Shown: positions 36,588-46,638, counted from the first letter of the stretch. The stretch is 64,000 nucleotides of DNA from Bordetella genomosp. 4 (GCF_002261185.1 NZ_NEVQ01000013.1:62001-126000), one strand, 5' to 3'. Made by a program: numbers and translations. The notes: a model not told the origin generated them from the letters alone.

Positions 36588-37748
36588 ATGGATTTTGAAT
36601 TAAACGAGGAACACCGGGCCTTTGCCGACTCGGTAAGGCGTTTTGCCCAGGATCGCCTGGCCGCAGGCGCACTGGAGCGCGCGCATTCGCCGGAATACCC
36701 GTGGGAAACTGCCCAGATGTTGGCAGAACAGGGGCTGCTGGGTATCGCGTTCCCGGAGGAGGACGGTGGCCAGGGCGGCTCGCTCATGCACGCGGTATTG
36801 GCGATCCAGGAGGTCGCGCTGGTCTGCCCCAAGAGCGCCGACATCGTACAGGCAGGCAATTTCGGCCCCATCCGTACCTTTGTCGAATACGCCACCCCCG
36901 AGCAGAAAGAACGGTTCCTTCCCGATCTGCTGGGCGCACGCAAACTGATTTCGCTTGGAATGACCGAGCCCGATGCCGGCTCGGCCGTGACAGAGCTGAA
37001 GACGTCCGCGCGTCAGGATGGCGACGATTACCTCATCAACGGCAGCAAGATTTTCTCCACCCACAGTCCGGAAGCTGAATTGTTTTTGGTCTATGTACGC
37101 TTTGGCCCGGGTCTCGATGGCATCGGCTCGGTGCTGGTCGAGCGCGGCACGCCGGGATTTACGGTGGGTAAACCGGCCTCGTTCATGAACGGTGAACAGT
37201 GGTCGCAGCTGTACTTCGAGGACGCGCGTATTCCCGCCAAGAACGTGCTGCTGGGGCCTGGCGGTTTCAAGAAGCAGATTTCGGGTTTCAACGTGGAACG
37301 CTTGGGTAACGCTTCGCGCTCTCTGGCGCTAGGCCGTCACGCGTTCAATATCGCTCGCGAACACGCGCTCACACGCAAACAATTTGGCCGCGAGCTGTGC
37401 GAATTCCAAGGCTTGCAATGGAAATTCGCGGACATGTGGATGCGTTTGGAGCAAGCGCAATTGCTCTTGTATCGCGCCGCCTTGGAAGGCGAGCACGGTT
37501 TGCCGTCTGCACAGAGCACCGCCATGGCCAAATTGGCCTGCAACGAAGCGGGCTGGTTCGCGGCCAATGAGGCATTGCAGGTCATGGGCGGCATGGGCTT
37601 TAGCCAAGAGGCCTTGGTCGAGTACTGCGTGCGCCGCATTCGCGGTTGGATGATCGCAGGGGGCTCTATCGAGATGCTCAAAAACCGCATCGCGGAAGGT
37701 GTATTCGGGAAATCGTTTTCCCAGCGTCCGCCCAAGCCCAAAGCCTAA
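36588..37748 (+). CDS. Acyl-CoA dehydrogenase family protein
   Basis: 386 residues; the ATG at 36588 has AGGAG upstream. All three ACAD domains are present: MDFELNEEHRAFADSVRRFAQDRLA at the N-terminus, the FAD-binding SLGMTEPDAGSAVTELKTSARQDGDDYLINGSKIFSTH, and the C-terminal RKQFGRELCEFQGLQWKFADMWMRLEQAQLL with ALQVMGGMGFSQE. The usual I-Y-E-G-T base motif reads IAGGSIE, and I find no Glu at the alternative helix position either. It may use another base or an unusual reaction. It starts a plus-strand cluster with a Bug receptor, a CoA ligase and a hydrolase. Confidence 0.9.
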   Translation: MDFELNEEHRAFADSVRRFAQDRLAAGALERAHSPEYPWETAQMLAEQGLLGIAFPEEDGGQGGSLMHAVLAIQEVALVCPKSADIVQAGNFGPIRTFVEYATPEQKERFLPDLLGARKLISLGMTEPDAGSAVTELKTSARQDGDDYLINGSKIFSTHSPEAELFLVYVRFGPGLDGIGSVLVERGTPGFTVGKPASFMNGEQWSQLYFEDARIPAKNVLLGPGGFKKQISGFNVERLGNASRSLALGRHAFNIAREHALTRKQFGRELCEFQGLQWKFADMWMRLEQAQLLLYRAALEGEHGLPSAQSTAMAKLACNEAGWFAANEALQVMGGMGFSQEALVEYCVRRIRGWMIAGGSIEMLKNRIAEGVFGKSFSQRPPKPKA

Positions 37749-37774
37749 GTATCAAGAGAGTGGAAGGAGACAGT

Positions 37775-38746
37775 ATGCGTAGTTTGATTTGTGCCACCGT
37801 CGCTGCCGTTGGCATGATGAGTTGGGCAGGCACCGTATGGGCCGAAGACGATGCCTATCCCAATCGAGCGGTCAAAATCGTGGTCGGATTCCAACCTGGC
37901 GGTCCGACCGACGTGGTGGCTCGCTTGGTGGCAAAGGCCTTGCAGGAGGAACTCAAAGGCGCTTTTGTGGTTGAGAATAAACCTGGCGCCACGAGCAATA
38001 TTGCTTCGGAGTCGGTGGCCTCTGCCAAGCCGGATGGTTATACATTATTGTTCGCGGCCTCGCCCCTGGTCATGAACAAGTTCACCTACCCGATGCAGAA
38101 ATTCGATCCCGTCAAGAGTTTCGAACCCATTTCGAAGATATCCTCCGCACCGGGTGTACTGGCTGCGACCAACAAGCTGCCAGTCAAGGACTACAAGGAG
38201 TTCAAAGCGTTGGCCAAAAAAGAGCCCGGCAAACTCAATTACGGTTCGACAGGCAATGGGGGCACGCAACATATGGCAATGCTGAAATTGCAGGCATTGA
38301 CCGGGATCGACATGGCCCATATTCCATACGGTGGCGGCTCTGGCGCCATGAACGACTTGATTGCCGGGAACATCGACGTTGCGTTCATGACTGCAACGGG
38401 TGCGATGCCGGCCCTGGTGGCGGGCACTGTGCATCCGCTGGCAGTCGCCGGGCCGAAGCGTTTGCCGGAGTTGCCCAATGTGCCAACCTTTGCCGAACTC
38501 GGTATTCCTGAGATGAAATCCGACTCGTGGAATGCGCTATTGGCGCCTGCCGGGACACCCAAACCCATCGTGGACAAGCTTGCCGCCGTCCTCGAAAAAG
38601 CGGTAAAGACCAAAGAGTTCTCTGACGTCTTGGGGCCGCAAGGTGCGATGCTGATTGGCAATAGCCCTGAAGAGTTCAGGGCCGAACTGATCGCCGAGGA
38701 CGCATACTGGAACGAACAATTCAAAAACGTAAAGCTGGACAAGTAA
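37775..38746 (+). CDS. Bug-family tripartite tricarboxylate transporter substrate-binding protein
   Basis: 323 residues from the ATG at 37775, with GGAAGGAGA upstream. A signal peptide is probably cut after AGTVWA. The TctC/Bug core is clear: YPNRAVKIVVGFQPGGPTDVVARLVAKALQEELKGAFVVENKPGATSNIASESVASAKPDGYTLL, GTQHMAMLKL, MAHIPYGGGSGAMNDLIAGNIDVAFM and the C-terminal GTPKPIVDKLAAVLEKA. Bug proteins bind small carboxylates in the periplasm. No TctA/TctB permease is adjacent. Its place between acyl-CoA genes suggests that the ligand is the substrate of this cluster. Confidence 0.93.
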   Translation: MRSLICATVAAVGMMSWAGTVWAEDDAYPNRAVKIVVGFQPGGPTDVVARLVAKALQEELKGAFVVENKPGATSNIASESVASAKPDGYTLLFAASPLVMNKFTYPMQKFDPVKSFEPISKISSAPGVLAATNKLPVKDYKEFKALAKKEPGKLNYGSTGNGGTQHMAMLKLQALTGIDMAHIPYGGGSGAMNDLIAGNIDVAFMTATGAMPALVAGTVHPLAVAGPKRLPELPNVPTFAELGIPEMKSDSWNALLAPAGTPKPIVDKLAAVLEKAVKTKEFSDVLGPQGAMLIGNSPEEFRAELIAEDAYWNEQFKNVKLDK

Positions 38747-38751
38747 AGGTT

Positions 38752-40833
38752 ATGTCATCGATCAATACCCCTGCATCCTCCGTCTGTCAGGCATTGCTGT
38801 ATCCCAAGAGCATTGCGCTCGTCGGTGCTTCCGACGACGTCAAAAAGACAGGCGGGCGTCCTCTGCAGTTTCTGCGCCGGTCCGGCTTTCAAGGCACCAT
38901 CTATCCGATCAATCCAAAGCGTGCCGAGGTGCAAGGGGAAAAAGCATGGCCTAGCCTGGCTGCGCTGCCGGAGGTGCCCGAGCATGTCTTTATCTTGTCT
39001 CCTACCGATACGGTAGTACCCGCCGTGCAGGAATGCGCCGACCTGGGGGTCAAGCTCGTCACCATCCTGGCGGCTGGATTTTCCGAATCGGGGCCCGACG
39101 GCGTCGAGCGTGAGGCTGCGCTGCGCGAGATCAGTCGAAAGAGCGGCTTGCGCATTCTGGGGCCAAGCAGCCTGGGTGTCGTCAACCCTGGTAACGGCTT
39201 GGTCCTGACAGCGAACGCGGCGTTTGCCGAACCCGATGTGCCGCGTGGCAACGTCTTTGTGGCGTCGCACAGCGGCAGCATGATCGGCGCGCTGGTGTCT
39301 CGCGGAAAGGCACGTGGCGTGGGCTTTGCGGGCTTGGTATCGGTAGGCAGCGAGGTCGATCTCAGCGTCGGTGAAATCTGCATGGCGACGCTGGACGACC
39401 CTGCCATCCAGGGGTATGTGCTCTTTCTGGAAAGCTTGCGTCATGGCGATGCCATTCAGGCATTTGCCCGCGAGGCGGCAAAACGCGGCAAACCCGTGGT
39501 CGCGTACAAGCTCGGGCGATCGAGCGCTGCGGCGGAAATGGCGGCAACGCATACCGGCGCACTGGCCGGCGAAGACGATATCGCAGATGCTTTCCTGAAG
39601 GACCTGGGCGTGGTTCGCGTGGAAATGCTGGAGACGCTGTTCGAGGTGTTTCCCTTGGCCCGGAAACTGCCTTTGGTAGGCAAGCAGGCCAAGCGCGTCG
39701 GAGTCGTGACGACGACAGGGGGCGGCGCCGCCATGGTGGTGGATCAACTCGGTGTGCGCAACGTGATCGTAGAGCCTGCGTCCGCAGCGACGGTAGCGCA
39801 GTTGCAGGCGGCCGGCATGCCCGGCAGTGCAGGGCGGGTCGTGGATCTCACCTTGGCAGGGACCAAATACGAGGTCATGAAAAAAGCCCTGGACATCATG
39901 CTGGAGGCGCCAGAGTTTGACGTGGTCGTCGCCGTCGTGGGGTCATCGGCGCGTTTTCAGCCGGACTTGGCAGTCAAGCCTATCATCGACAGCGCGGGCC
40001 ACGAAAAGCCTTTGCTGGCCATGCTGGTGCCCGATGCGCCCAACGCATTGGCGCAGCTCACGACCGCTCAGATTCCGTGCTTTCGCTCGCCAGAGGCCTG
40101 CGCCGATGCCATTGCTTCGGTGCTTGCACGCCGTTCGCCGGGACCGTCTGCGACGGTCAAGCTCGATCACGAGCAGCCCGCCTGCGCAATCAGCGAGGCC
40201 GATGCCTACGAGCTGCTGGATACGCTGAATGTGCCGCATGCGCTGGCAGCGACTTATCCTTTGGACAGTCCGCCCGACAATTTGCCATTTGATTATCCCG
40301 TCGTAGCCAAGGTCTGCTCTGCGCACATCCCGCATAAAACCGAAGTGGGCGGCGTCGTGCTGGGCATCAAGAATGCCGAGGAGCTGGCGCGCGCCTTTGC
40401 CACCCTGCAGCAGAACCTGCGCGATAAAGCCCCCGGCGTCGATTGTCGGGACGTGCTGGTGCAGCCGATGCGCAAGGGACTGACAGAAGTCCTCGTGGGC
40501 TATCGCGTGGATGTGGATGCCGGTCCCATCATCATGCTGGCCGCCGGGGGTATCTGGGCAGAAGTGATGCGTGATCGCAGCATTCGCCTGGCACCCGTCT
40601 CGGTGCAAGCGGCCAAGGAAATGATAGAAGAGGTCAAGATGTTGAAAACGGTCTCTGGCCTGCGCGGCAAGGAAAAGGGCGATTTGGACGCGTTGGCCGT
40701 CGCGATTTCCAATCTGTCCAAGCTCGCGGTGACGCCTGATTTGCCCGTGCGCGAGGCCGAGGTCAATCCGCTGATGGTGATGCCCGAAGGCGAAGGCGTG
40801 ATGGCCGTGGATGCTTTGATCATGCGTTCGTGA
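38752..40833 (+). CDS. Acyl-CoA/acetyl-CoA synthetase family, NDP-forming
   Basis: 693 residues; starts 5 bp after the Bug gene. An N-terminal CoA-binding domain (YPKSIALVGASDDVKKTGGRPLQFLRRSGFQGTIYPINPKR) and a succinyl-CoA-ligase-like domain carry the probable phosphohistidine His267 in AATHTGALAGEDDIADAFLKDLGV. A C-terminal ATP-grasp domain has FDYPVVAKVCSAHIPHKTEVGGVVLGI and EVLVGYRVDVDAGPIIMLAAGGIWAE. It joins a carboxylic acid to CoA with release of ADP or GDP and phosphate. With the acyl-CoA dehydrogenase it would activate and oxidise an imported acid. Confidence 0.88.
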   Translation: MSSINTPASSVCQALLYPKSIALVGASDDVKKTGGRPLQFLRRSGFQGTIYPINPKRAEVQGEKAWPSLAALPEVPEHVFILSPTDTVVPAVQECADLGVKLVTILAAGFSESGPDGVEREAALREISRKSGLRILGPSSLGVVNPGNGLVLTANAAFAEPDVPRGNVFVASHSGSMIGALVSRGKARGVGFAGLVSVGSEVDLSVGEICMATLDDPAIQGYVLFLESLRHGDAIQAFAREAAKRGKPVVAYKLGRSSAAAEMAATHTGALAGEDDIADAFLKDLGVVRVEMLETLFEVFPLARKLPLVGKQAKRVGVVTTTGGGAAMVVDQLGVRNVIVEPASAATVAQLQAAGMPGSAGRVVDLTLAGTKYEVMKKALDIMLEAPEFDVVVAVVGSSARFQPDLAVKPIIDSAGHEKPLLAMLVPDAPNALAQLTTAQIPCFRSPEACADAIASVLARRSPGPSATVKLDHEQPACAISEADAYELLDTLNVPHALAATYPLDSPPDNLPFDYPVVAKVCSAHIPHKTEVGGVVLGIKNAEELARAFATLQQNLRDKAPGVDCRDVLVQPMRKGLTEVLVGYRVDVDAGPIIMLAAGGIWAEVMRDRSIRLAPVSVQAAKEMIEEVKMLKTVSGLRGKEKGDLDALAVAISNLSKLAVTPDLPVREAEVNPLMVMPEGEGVMAVDALIMRS

Positions 40834-40936
40834 CCGAGGACGTTGCGCGGCGCGCAGCTTTACCGCGCGCTTTTTTTCGATCCCGAAAGGGGACGTTGCC
40901 TGGAAAAACGATGAGCCAAGGTCAACAAGGTTGGTG

Positions 40937-41821
40937 ATGCAGGAATTTTCTTCAGCAGATATTGCGGCGGCCGATGCTGCGCTGGATCGTCTGGACACCA
41001 GCGCCATTCATCATGCGTTCGATGTGCAGGGTTGTCGAATGGTGTGGCGAGAATGGGGCAGGGGGCCTGCCCTGGTCCTGATTCATGGCGGACACGGCTC
41101 GTGGATGCATTGGGCCAAGAACATCGACGTCTTGGCCGAGCATTTCCGCGTCCTGATCCCGGACATGCCGGGCTTCGGCGATTCCGAGGATTTTGATATG
41201 CCGCCGTACGACCCGGACAGGGTCGAACGCCTGTTGGAGACCTTGACGCAAGGCATAGCCCGATTGGTCGGAACGGCGCCTCTGTATCTGACGGGGTTTT
41301 CATTTGGCGGCGCCATCGCGGGCGCGTTGGCGCCTCGTCTGCCGACATTGCAGCGCCTGGCGTTGTTGGGTAGCGCTGGCCACGGTGGGCCTCGTCGAGA
41401 CAGAGAACCCTTGTCCGACTGGCGGGCCGTCACGGGACAGGAACGGGAGCAGGCATTTGCACAGAACCTGCGAGCGTTCATGCTGTCGTTCCGGCATACC
41501 GTGAACGCCCTGGCGCTGCAGATTCACGCGCGCTCTTGCGAAAAGACCCGCTTTCGCAGCAAATCCATTTCGCGCAGGTCGTCGTTGCTGGATGTGCTGA
41601 AGGACTTTGACAAACCGATACTCATGGCTTGGGGCGAGGATGATGTCACGGCAGTCCCCGCCGACGCCGGCCGTATGCTGGCGCAAGGGCATCCATCGCG
41701 AGAGTGGCACGTCATCGCCGACTCGGGCCATTGGGTGCAGTTTGAACAGGCCGATGCAGTCAACGCCCTGTTGATACGGTGGTTCGCGCCGCCAGCGGCG
41801 GTGGGCGCACGCTCAGCCTAG
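40937..41821 (+). CDS. Alpha/beta hydrolase
   Basis: 294 residues from the ATG at 40937; TTG and GTG codons just upstream are less likely. The fold marks are ALVLIHGGHGSWMHWAKNIDVLAEHFRVLIPDMPGFGDSE, the nucleophile elbow GFSFGG with Ser122, an acid-bearing loop WGEDDVTAVP and the catalytic His in DSGHWVQFEQ. It may hydrolyse an ester, thioester or C-C bond in the same pathway as the preceding genes. The 3' end overlaps the convergent LysR gene by 9 bp. Confidence 0.87.
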   Translation: MQEFSSADIAAADAALDRLDTSAIHHAFDVQGCRMVWREWGRGPALVLIHGGHGSWMHWAKNIDVLAEHFRVLIPDMPGFGDSEDFDMPPYDPDRVERLLETLTQGIARLVGTAPLYLTGFSFGGAIAGALAPRLPTLQRLALLGSAGHGGPRRDREPLSDWRAVTGQEREQAFAQNLRAFMLSFRHTVNALALQIHARSCEKTRFRSKSISRRSSLLDVLKDFDKPILMAWGEDDVTAVPADAGRMLAQGHPSREWHVIADSGHWVQFEQADAVNALLIRWFAPPAAVGARSA

Positions 41822-42754
41822 GCTTGGGGGCTCTTTGGGGCCGTTGGCCAGCGCTTCGCGCTCGCGTGCCGCGGTCTCGAGCAGCCAATCGCGAAACACG
41901 GCCACGCGGCGCGAAAATCGTTGTTCCTGCGGGCGCAGCAGATAATACGACATCGAGCGCTGCAACGGCCGGCGGAACGGGCGCACGAGCAACCCTTTAT
42001 TGAACTCCGTCTGCAACAAGGCACTTTGGCCGATCGCGATGCCCAAACCATCCAGCGCAGCCTGCCACGTCAAAATAGACGTACTGAATCCCATCCGTTC
42101 CGAGTTCGCAGCCGCTGCAGATAGTCCGTTGGCTTCCAGCCAGTCGGTCCAGTCGGTCTTGCGGTATTTCGAGACCAGAAGACGCCCTTTCAACAAGTCC
42201 TCCAGCTTTCCATGTCGGGACATGTTCTTGTCCAAATACTCGGGCGAGCAGACCGGCTCTATTTCATCAGTAAAGAGAACGTCTTCCTTGACCCTGGGCC
42301 AGCCGCCGAGGCCGAACTGAATCGCCACATCCGCTGCGTCACGATCGAAATCCACCTCGGAGACACCGTTGCTCACGATGACTTCGATGTTGGGGTGGCG
42401 GGCGTGAAAATCCTCTAACCGCGGGATCAGCCACTTTGCCGTAAATGTCGTGTACGTCCTGACCCGTAGCACTTTATGCGACATGTTTTGCAGCAGGCCA
42501 TCGGTGGCAGCAGCGATTTCCGCGAAGGCCGGTGCGACGCGCTTGGCATAGGCTGCTCCGGCCCGCGTGAGCGTCACGCCCCGATGCTCGCGGCGGAACA
42601 GTTCTACACCGAGATAACTCTCCAGTGTCGCCAGTTGCCGGCTCACCGCGGATTGCGAGACGTGCAGCTCTTGCGCTGCCAGGGTGAGGTTCTGCAACCG
42701 GGCAACGACTTCGAAAACCCGTAGCGGGTTCAGGGGAGGAATACGCAATGACAC
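41813..42754 (-). CDS. LysR-family regulator, GcvA-like
   Basis: 313 residues from a GTG at 42754, giving the normal start LRIPPLNPLRVFEVVARLQNLTLAAQELHVSQSAVSRQLATLESYLG. The frame is open further upstream but without family similarity. The effector domain has WLIPRLEDFHARHPNIEVIVSNG and VDFDRDAADVAIQFGLGGWP, typical of the GcvA group. It faces away from ssuE with a 202-bp gap, and converges on the hydrolase gene. It could govern either the ssu operon or the acyl-CoA cluster; sulfonate genes are more often controlled by CysB/SsuR-type LysR proteins, so the target is open. Confidence 0.85.
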   Translation of the reverse strand: MSLRIPPLNPLRVFEVVARLQNLTLAAQELHVSQSAVSRQLATLESYLGVELFRREHRGVTLTRAGAAYAKRVAPAFAEIAAATDGLLQNMSHKVLRVRTYTTFTAKWLIPRLEDFHARHPNIEVIVSNGVSEVDFDRDAADVAIQFGLGGWPRVKEDVLFTDEIEPVCSPEYLDKNMSRHGKLEDLLKGRLLVSKYRKTDWTDWLEANGLSAAAANSERMGFSTSILTWQAALDGLGIAIGQSALLQTEFNKGLLVRPFRRPLQRSMSYYLLRPQEQRFSRRVAVFRDWLLETAAREREALANGPKEPPSLG

Positions 42755-42956
42755 GGCGGGAATTCGTGAGAGCAAAAAGGCCGGGAGAAATGACTTTTTA
42801 GTATACCTGTGCGTCCTGTGCCCGGCGCGGATCGGATCGGGCAGTCGGCACGGACCACGCATAACGACATATCGACTAAGTATTTTCCAGATCGACATGA
42901 CGAGGCCAGAATGACCGCATTCCTGGTTATATACAGACGGAGCGGTAGTCCTCATC

Positions 42957-43541
42957 ATGACGATTCTGACGTTGGCCGGCAGTCCCTCACAGAACTCGCG
43001 TTCATCGGCCTTATTACGTTATGCCGCAGAGCGATTAGCGGCGCGTGGTTTGGCCAGCGATGAACTGGGGTTGCGCGATCTGCCTGCCGTTGATTTGATC
43101 GAAGGCAACTACAGCGGATCCGCCGCCAGTGCATTGCGCAAACGCGTCAATGCCGCGCAAGCATTATTGATTTCCACGCCAGTCTATAAGGCCTCGTTTG
43201 CCGGCGGACTGAAAGCAATCCTGGATCTGCTGGATGAAAAGGCGCTGGCAGACAAAATCGTGTTGCCGATAGCCACCGGGGGGAGCACCGCGCACCTGTT
43301 GGCGCTGGAATACAGCCTCAAGCCCGTGCTATCGGCCCTGGGTGCACGGCATATTTTGGCTGGCGTTTATGCGACAGACCGGCAGGTCACGGTGCAACAG
43401 GGACACGTTGCGATCGATGACGATGTGCGCGAACGGCTGGATACCGCAGTCGATCGTTTGGCCAAGCACGTGTCGACGGCGCCGTTATCACAGGGTTATG
43501 ACCTCGGCTATCTGGCGTTGAACGCCAGATTCAGTGTTTGA
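42957..43541 (+). CDS. ssuE: NADPH-dependent FMN reductase SsuE
   Basis: 194 residues. A flavodoxin-like reductase: MTILTLAGSPSQNSRSSALLRYAAERL binds the FMN phosphate, ALLISTPVYKASFAGGLKAILDLLDEKALADKIVLPIATGGS is the family core, and LGARHILAGVYA follows. It supplies reduced FMN to the SsuD monooxygenase. It is the first gene of ssuEADCBF, ends 84 bp before ssuA, and is divergent from the LysR gene. Confidence 0.93.
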   Translation: MTILTLAGSPSQNSRSSALLRYAAERLAARGLASDELGLRDLPAVDLIEGNYSGSAASALRKRVNAAQALLISTPVYKASFAGGLKAILDLLDEKALADKIVLPIATGGSTAHLLALEYSLKPVLSALGARHILAGVYATDRQVTVQQGHVAIDDDVRERLDTAVDRLAKHVSTAPLSQGYDLGYLALNARFSV

Positions 43542-43625
43542 GAGTGTGCAAAGGCTGATGATGCAGCGCCCGAACACCTCACGCAATAACGATCTGCACA
43601 ACGACTGATACATAGGAGCATTCCC

Positions 43626-44609
43626 ATGCACAGGATGCATTTGCCTTTCCTGAGTTGGTTCCGTTTTTCCCGCCTTGCCGTCGCGGGTGTGATGGCGTTG
43701 AGCGCCGCCATGCTGACCTGCGCGGCAGCGTCCGCGCAGGATGCCAAGACCTTGCGCATCGGCTTTCAGAAATACGGCACCTTGACCATTCTGAAGGCGC
43801 TGGGCTCGCTCGATAAAAAGCTGGGTGAACAAGGCATTGCCGTGAAATGGGTGGAGTTTCCCGCAGGGCCGCAATTGCTCGAGGGCCTGAATGTCGGCTC
43901 CATTGATTTCGGCACGGTGGGCGAGGCGCCTCCGATTTTTGCACAGGCAGCGCAGGCGCCGTTGGTCTACGTCGGCAACGAGCCGCCGGCTCCGACGAGT
44001 GAGGCCATTCTCGTGCCGAAGGATTCGCCGATCCAATCGGTGGCTGATCTCAAGGGCAAGAAAGTCGCCTTGAACAAGGGTTCCAATGTGCATTATCTGC
44101 TCGTCAAGCAGTTGGAAAAAGCCGGGGTGCCATACAAGGACGTCAACGTCACGTATCTCACACCCGCCGATGCTCGGGCCGCGTTCGAGCGCGGTGTGAT
44201 CGATGCCTGGGTCATCTGGGATCCATTCCAGGCCGCCGCGGAAAAACAGTTGGGCGCGCGTGTATTGGCCGATGGGACTGGCGTGGTCAACAACTATCAA
44301 TTCTTTCTCGCGTCTCGCGATTACCTGGATAAGCATCCCGACGTGGTCAAGACCGTGCTGGAGGAAATCCGCAAAGGCGATTTGTGGGCCAAGGATCACC
44401 TGAAAGAATCCGTGGATCTCTTGCAGCCGGTATTGGGCCTGGAACGGCCGGTGGTAGAGCTGGCGGCGCAACGTCTGGCCTACGGCGTGACGCCTGTGAC
44501 GCGCGAGGTATTGCAGCATCAACAGGAAATCGCCGACGCGTTCTACGCGCTGAAGCTGATTCCCCGCAAGCTGGACGTGCAGCAGGCGGCGCCAGCCGAG
44601 CTACGTTAA
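43626..44609 (+). CDS. ssuA: Aliphatic sulfonate-binding protein SsuA
   Basis: 327 residues. A signal peptide ends AAASA before QDAKTLRIGFQKYGTLTILKALGSLDKKL. Further marks are WVEFPAGPQLLEGLNVGSIDFGTVGEAPPIFAQAA, KGKKVALNKGSNVHYLLVKQLEKAGVPYKDVNV and WVIWDPFQAAAEKQLGARVL. It is the periplasmic receptor that delivers alkanesulfonates to SsuC/SsuB. Length is typical. Confidence 0.94.
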   Translation: MHRMHLPFLSWFRFSRLAVAGVMALSAAMLTCAAASAQDAKTLRIGFQKYGTLTILKALGSLDKKLGEQGIAVKWVEFPAGPQLLEGLNVGSIDFGTVGEAPPIFAQAAQAPLVYVGNEPPAPTSEAILVPKDSPIQSVADLKGKKVALNKGSNVHYLLVKQLEKAGVPYKDVNVTYLTPADARAAFERGVIDAWVIWDPFQAAAEKQLGARVLADGTGVVNNYQFFLASRDYLDKHPDVVKTVLEEIRKGDLWAKDHLKESVDLLQPVLGLERPVVELAAQRLAYGVTPVTREVLQHQQEIADAFYALKLIPRKLDVQQAAPAELR

Positions 44610-44636
44610 CGCATAGATCTATAAGGCCATTTGCTG

Positions 44637-45824
44637 ATGAACGTTTTCTGGTTTATCCCCACCCATGGCGACTCTCGTTACTTGGGCACTACGCAAGGCG
44701 CACGTGCGGCGAGTCATGACTATTTCCGTCAGATCGCGGTAGCGGCTGATACGCTGGGCTACGACGGGGTCTTGTTGCCGACAGGCAGGTCTTGCGAGGA
44801 TGCATGGGTGGTGGCGTCGAGCTTGATCGATGCGACACGCCGGCTGAAATTCCTGGTGGCGATACGGCCTGGTGTCAGTTCGCCGCAGTTTGCCGCGCGC
44901 ATGGCTGCGACCTTCGATCGCATGTCGGGCGGCCGTCTGTTGGTCAATGTGGTCACGGGCGGCGATCCGTCGGAGCTGGAGGGCGATGGGGTGTTCGTCA
45001 GCCATGACGAGCGCTATGCCGTGACGTCGGATTTTCTGAAAATCTGGCGCGGCATTCTTGGGGCCAGTCATCACGGGCAGGCGTATGACTACGCTGGCGA
45101 TCATTTGGTCTCAAAGGGCGGCAAAGTCATTTACCCGCCTGTGCAACAGCCGTATCCGCCGCTGTATTTCGGCGGCTCGTCAGAGGCCGCGCACGAGTTG
45201 GCGGCCGAGCAGCTCGATGTCTATCTGACCTGGGGAGAGCCGCCCCAGGCGGTGGCTGCCAAGATCGAAGACATGCGCCGTCGCGCTGCCCGCCATGGCC
45301 GCACGCTGAGATTCGGTATTCGTCTGCATGTGATTGTGCGTGAAACGGATGAAGAAGCGTGGGCCGCTGCAGAGGCGCTGATCCAGCATTTGGATCAGGA
45401 CACAGTGGCTGCTGCCCAGGCTGCGTTCCAACGCATGGATTCCGAAGGCCAGCGCCGCATGGCGGCACTGCACGGCGGGCAGTTGCACGATGAAAAAGGC
45501 GGCCGCTCGCATCTGGAAATCTCGCCCAATCTTTGGGCAGGCGTGGGGCTGGTGCGCGGCGGTGCGGGAACCGCATTGGTAGGCAGTCCGCAAACGGTAG
45601 CCGCCCGCATGCGCGAGTATGCCGAGTTGGGCATCGAGACCTTTATCCTGTCCGGCTATCCGCATCTCGAAGAATCGTACCGATTCGCGGAGCTGGTGTT
45701 TCCGTTATTGCCCGGTAAGGCGGTGACGCAGCCCGCACGAGGCCTGCTGAGCGGGCCGTTTGGCGAAGTGATGGCGACGGAGATTGTGCCGGGGCGCAGC
45801 AACAAACAGACGGTGCCTGCATGA
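44637..45824 (+). CDS. ssuD: FMNH2-dependent alkanesulfonate monooxygenase SsuD
   Basis: 395 residues from the ATG at 44637; a TTG at 44631 adds two residues. It is a bacterial luciferase-like monooxygenase that cleaves C1-C14 alkanesulfonates to aldehyde and sulfite. Family sequence is evident: [84 protein letters not shown] and [28 protein letters not shown]. It overlaps ssuC by 4 bp (ATGA). Confidence 0.95.
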   Translation: MNVFWFIPTHGDSRYLGTTQGARAASHDYFRQIAVAADTLGYDGVLLPTGRSCEDAWVVASSLIDATRRLKFLVAIRPGVSSPQFAARMAATFDRMSGGRLLVNVVTGGDPSELEGDGVFVSHDERYAVTSDFLKIWRGILGASHHGQAYDYAGDHLVSKGGKVIYPPVQQPYPPLYFGGSSEAAHELAAEQLDVYLTWGEPPQAVAAKIEDMRRRAARHGRTLRFGIRLHVIVRETDEEAWAAAEALIQHLDQDTVAAAQAAFQRMDSEGQRRMAALHGGQLHDEKGGRSHLEISPNLWAGVGLVRGGAGTALVGSPQTVAARMREYAELGIETFILSGYPHLEESYRFAELVFPLLPGKAVTQPARGLLSGPFGEVMATEIVPGRSNKQTVPA

Positions 45825-46612
45825 GTTCGGCGTCGTTCTTGTCCGCGTCAGCGTGGCGTCGCCGTGCGCTGCCATGGCTGGTGCCGTTGTTGATTCTGAT
45901 TGTGTGGCAGGGGTCTGCGCAATTAGGCTGGCTATCCTCACGGATATTGCCCGCGCCATGGTCGGTAGCCAAAGCAGGATGGGAATTGGCCGTCTCGGGC
46001 GAGTTGTGGGAACACCTGCGCGTCAGTGCGCTGCGCGCGCTGTGGGGGTTGTTGCTCGGGGGCGGGTTGGGGTTGGCCCTGGGACTGTTGAACGGCGCCT
46101 CACGTGTCGCCGAGACCTTGTTGGATACAACGCTGCAGATGATCCGCAATATACCGGTGCTGGCGCTGATCCCATTGGTGATTCTGTGGTTCGGTATCGA
46201 TGAGGCGGCGAAGCTCTCCCTGTTGTCACTGGGTGTGTTCTTTCCCGTGTACCTGAATACGTTTCATGGCATCCGTTCTGTAGATCCGGCGCTGATCGAG
46301 ATGGGACGTTCATATGGGCTGTCGGGATGGGCACTGTATCGCGACGTGATACTGCCGGGGGCCTTGCCGTCCATCTTGGTAGGGCTGCGCTTCGCCTTGG
46401 GGCTGGTGTGGGTCATCCTGATCGTGACGGAAACGATTTCTGCGCAGTCAGGGATCGGTTATATGACGATGAATGCGCGCGAGTTCCTGCAGACCGACGT
46501 CGTGCTGCTGGGTATCTTGTTGTATGCGTTGTTGGGCAAGGTGGCGGATTGGTGTGCGAGGGGCCTGGAAACGCGATTGTTGCGCTGGAACCCGGCTTAT
46601 CGGCCGACCTGA
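45821..46612 (+). CDS. ssuC: Sulfonate ABC transporter permease SsuC
   Basis: 263 residues. A BPD_transp_1 permease with about six membrane helices. The N-terminal [31 protein letters not shown], the helix [23 protein letters not shown], and the EAA-loop equivalent [43 protein letters not shown] are characteristic. It forms the inner-membrane channel for sulfonates. Confidence 0.94.
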   Translation: MSSASFLSASAWRRRALPWLVPLLILIVWQGSAQLGWLSSRILPAPWSVAKAGWELAVSGELWEHLRVSALRALWGLLLGGGLGLALGLLNGASRVAETLLDTTLQMIRNIPVLALIPLVILWFGIDEAAKLSLLSLGVFFPVYLNTFHGIRSVDPALIEMGRSYGLSGWALYRDVILPGALPSILVGLRFALGLVWVILIVTETISAQSGIGYMTMNAREFLQTDVVLLGILLYALLGKVADWCARGLETRLLRWNPAYRPT

Positions 46613-46638
46613 GATCACGAATATTTTCGGAGCCGATC

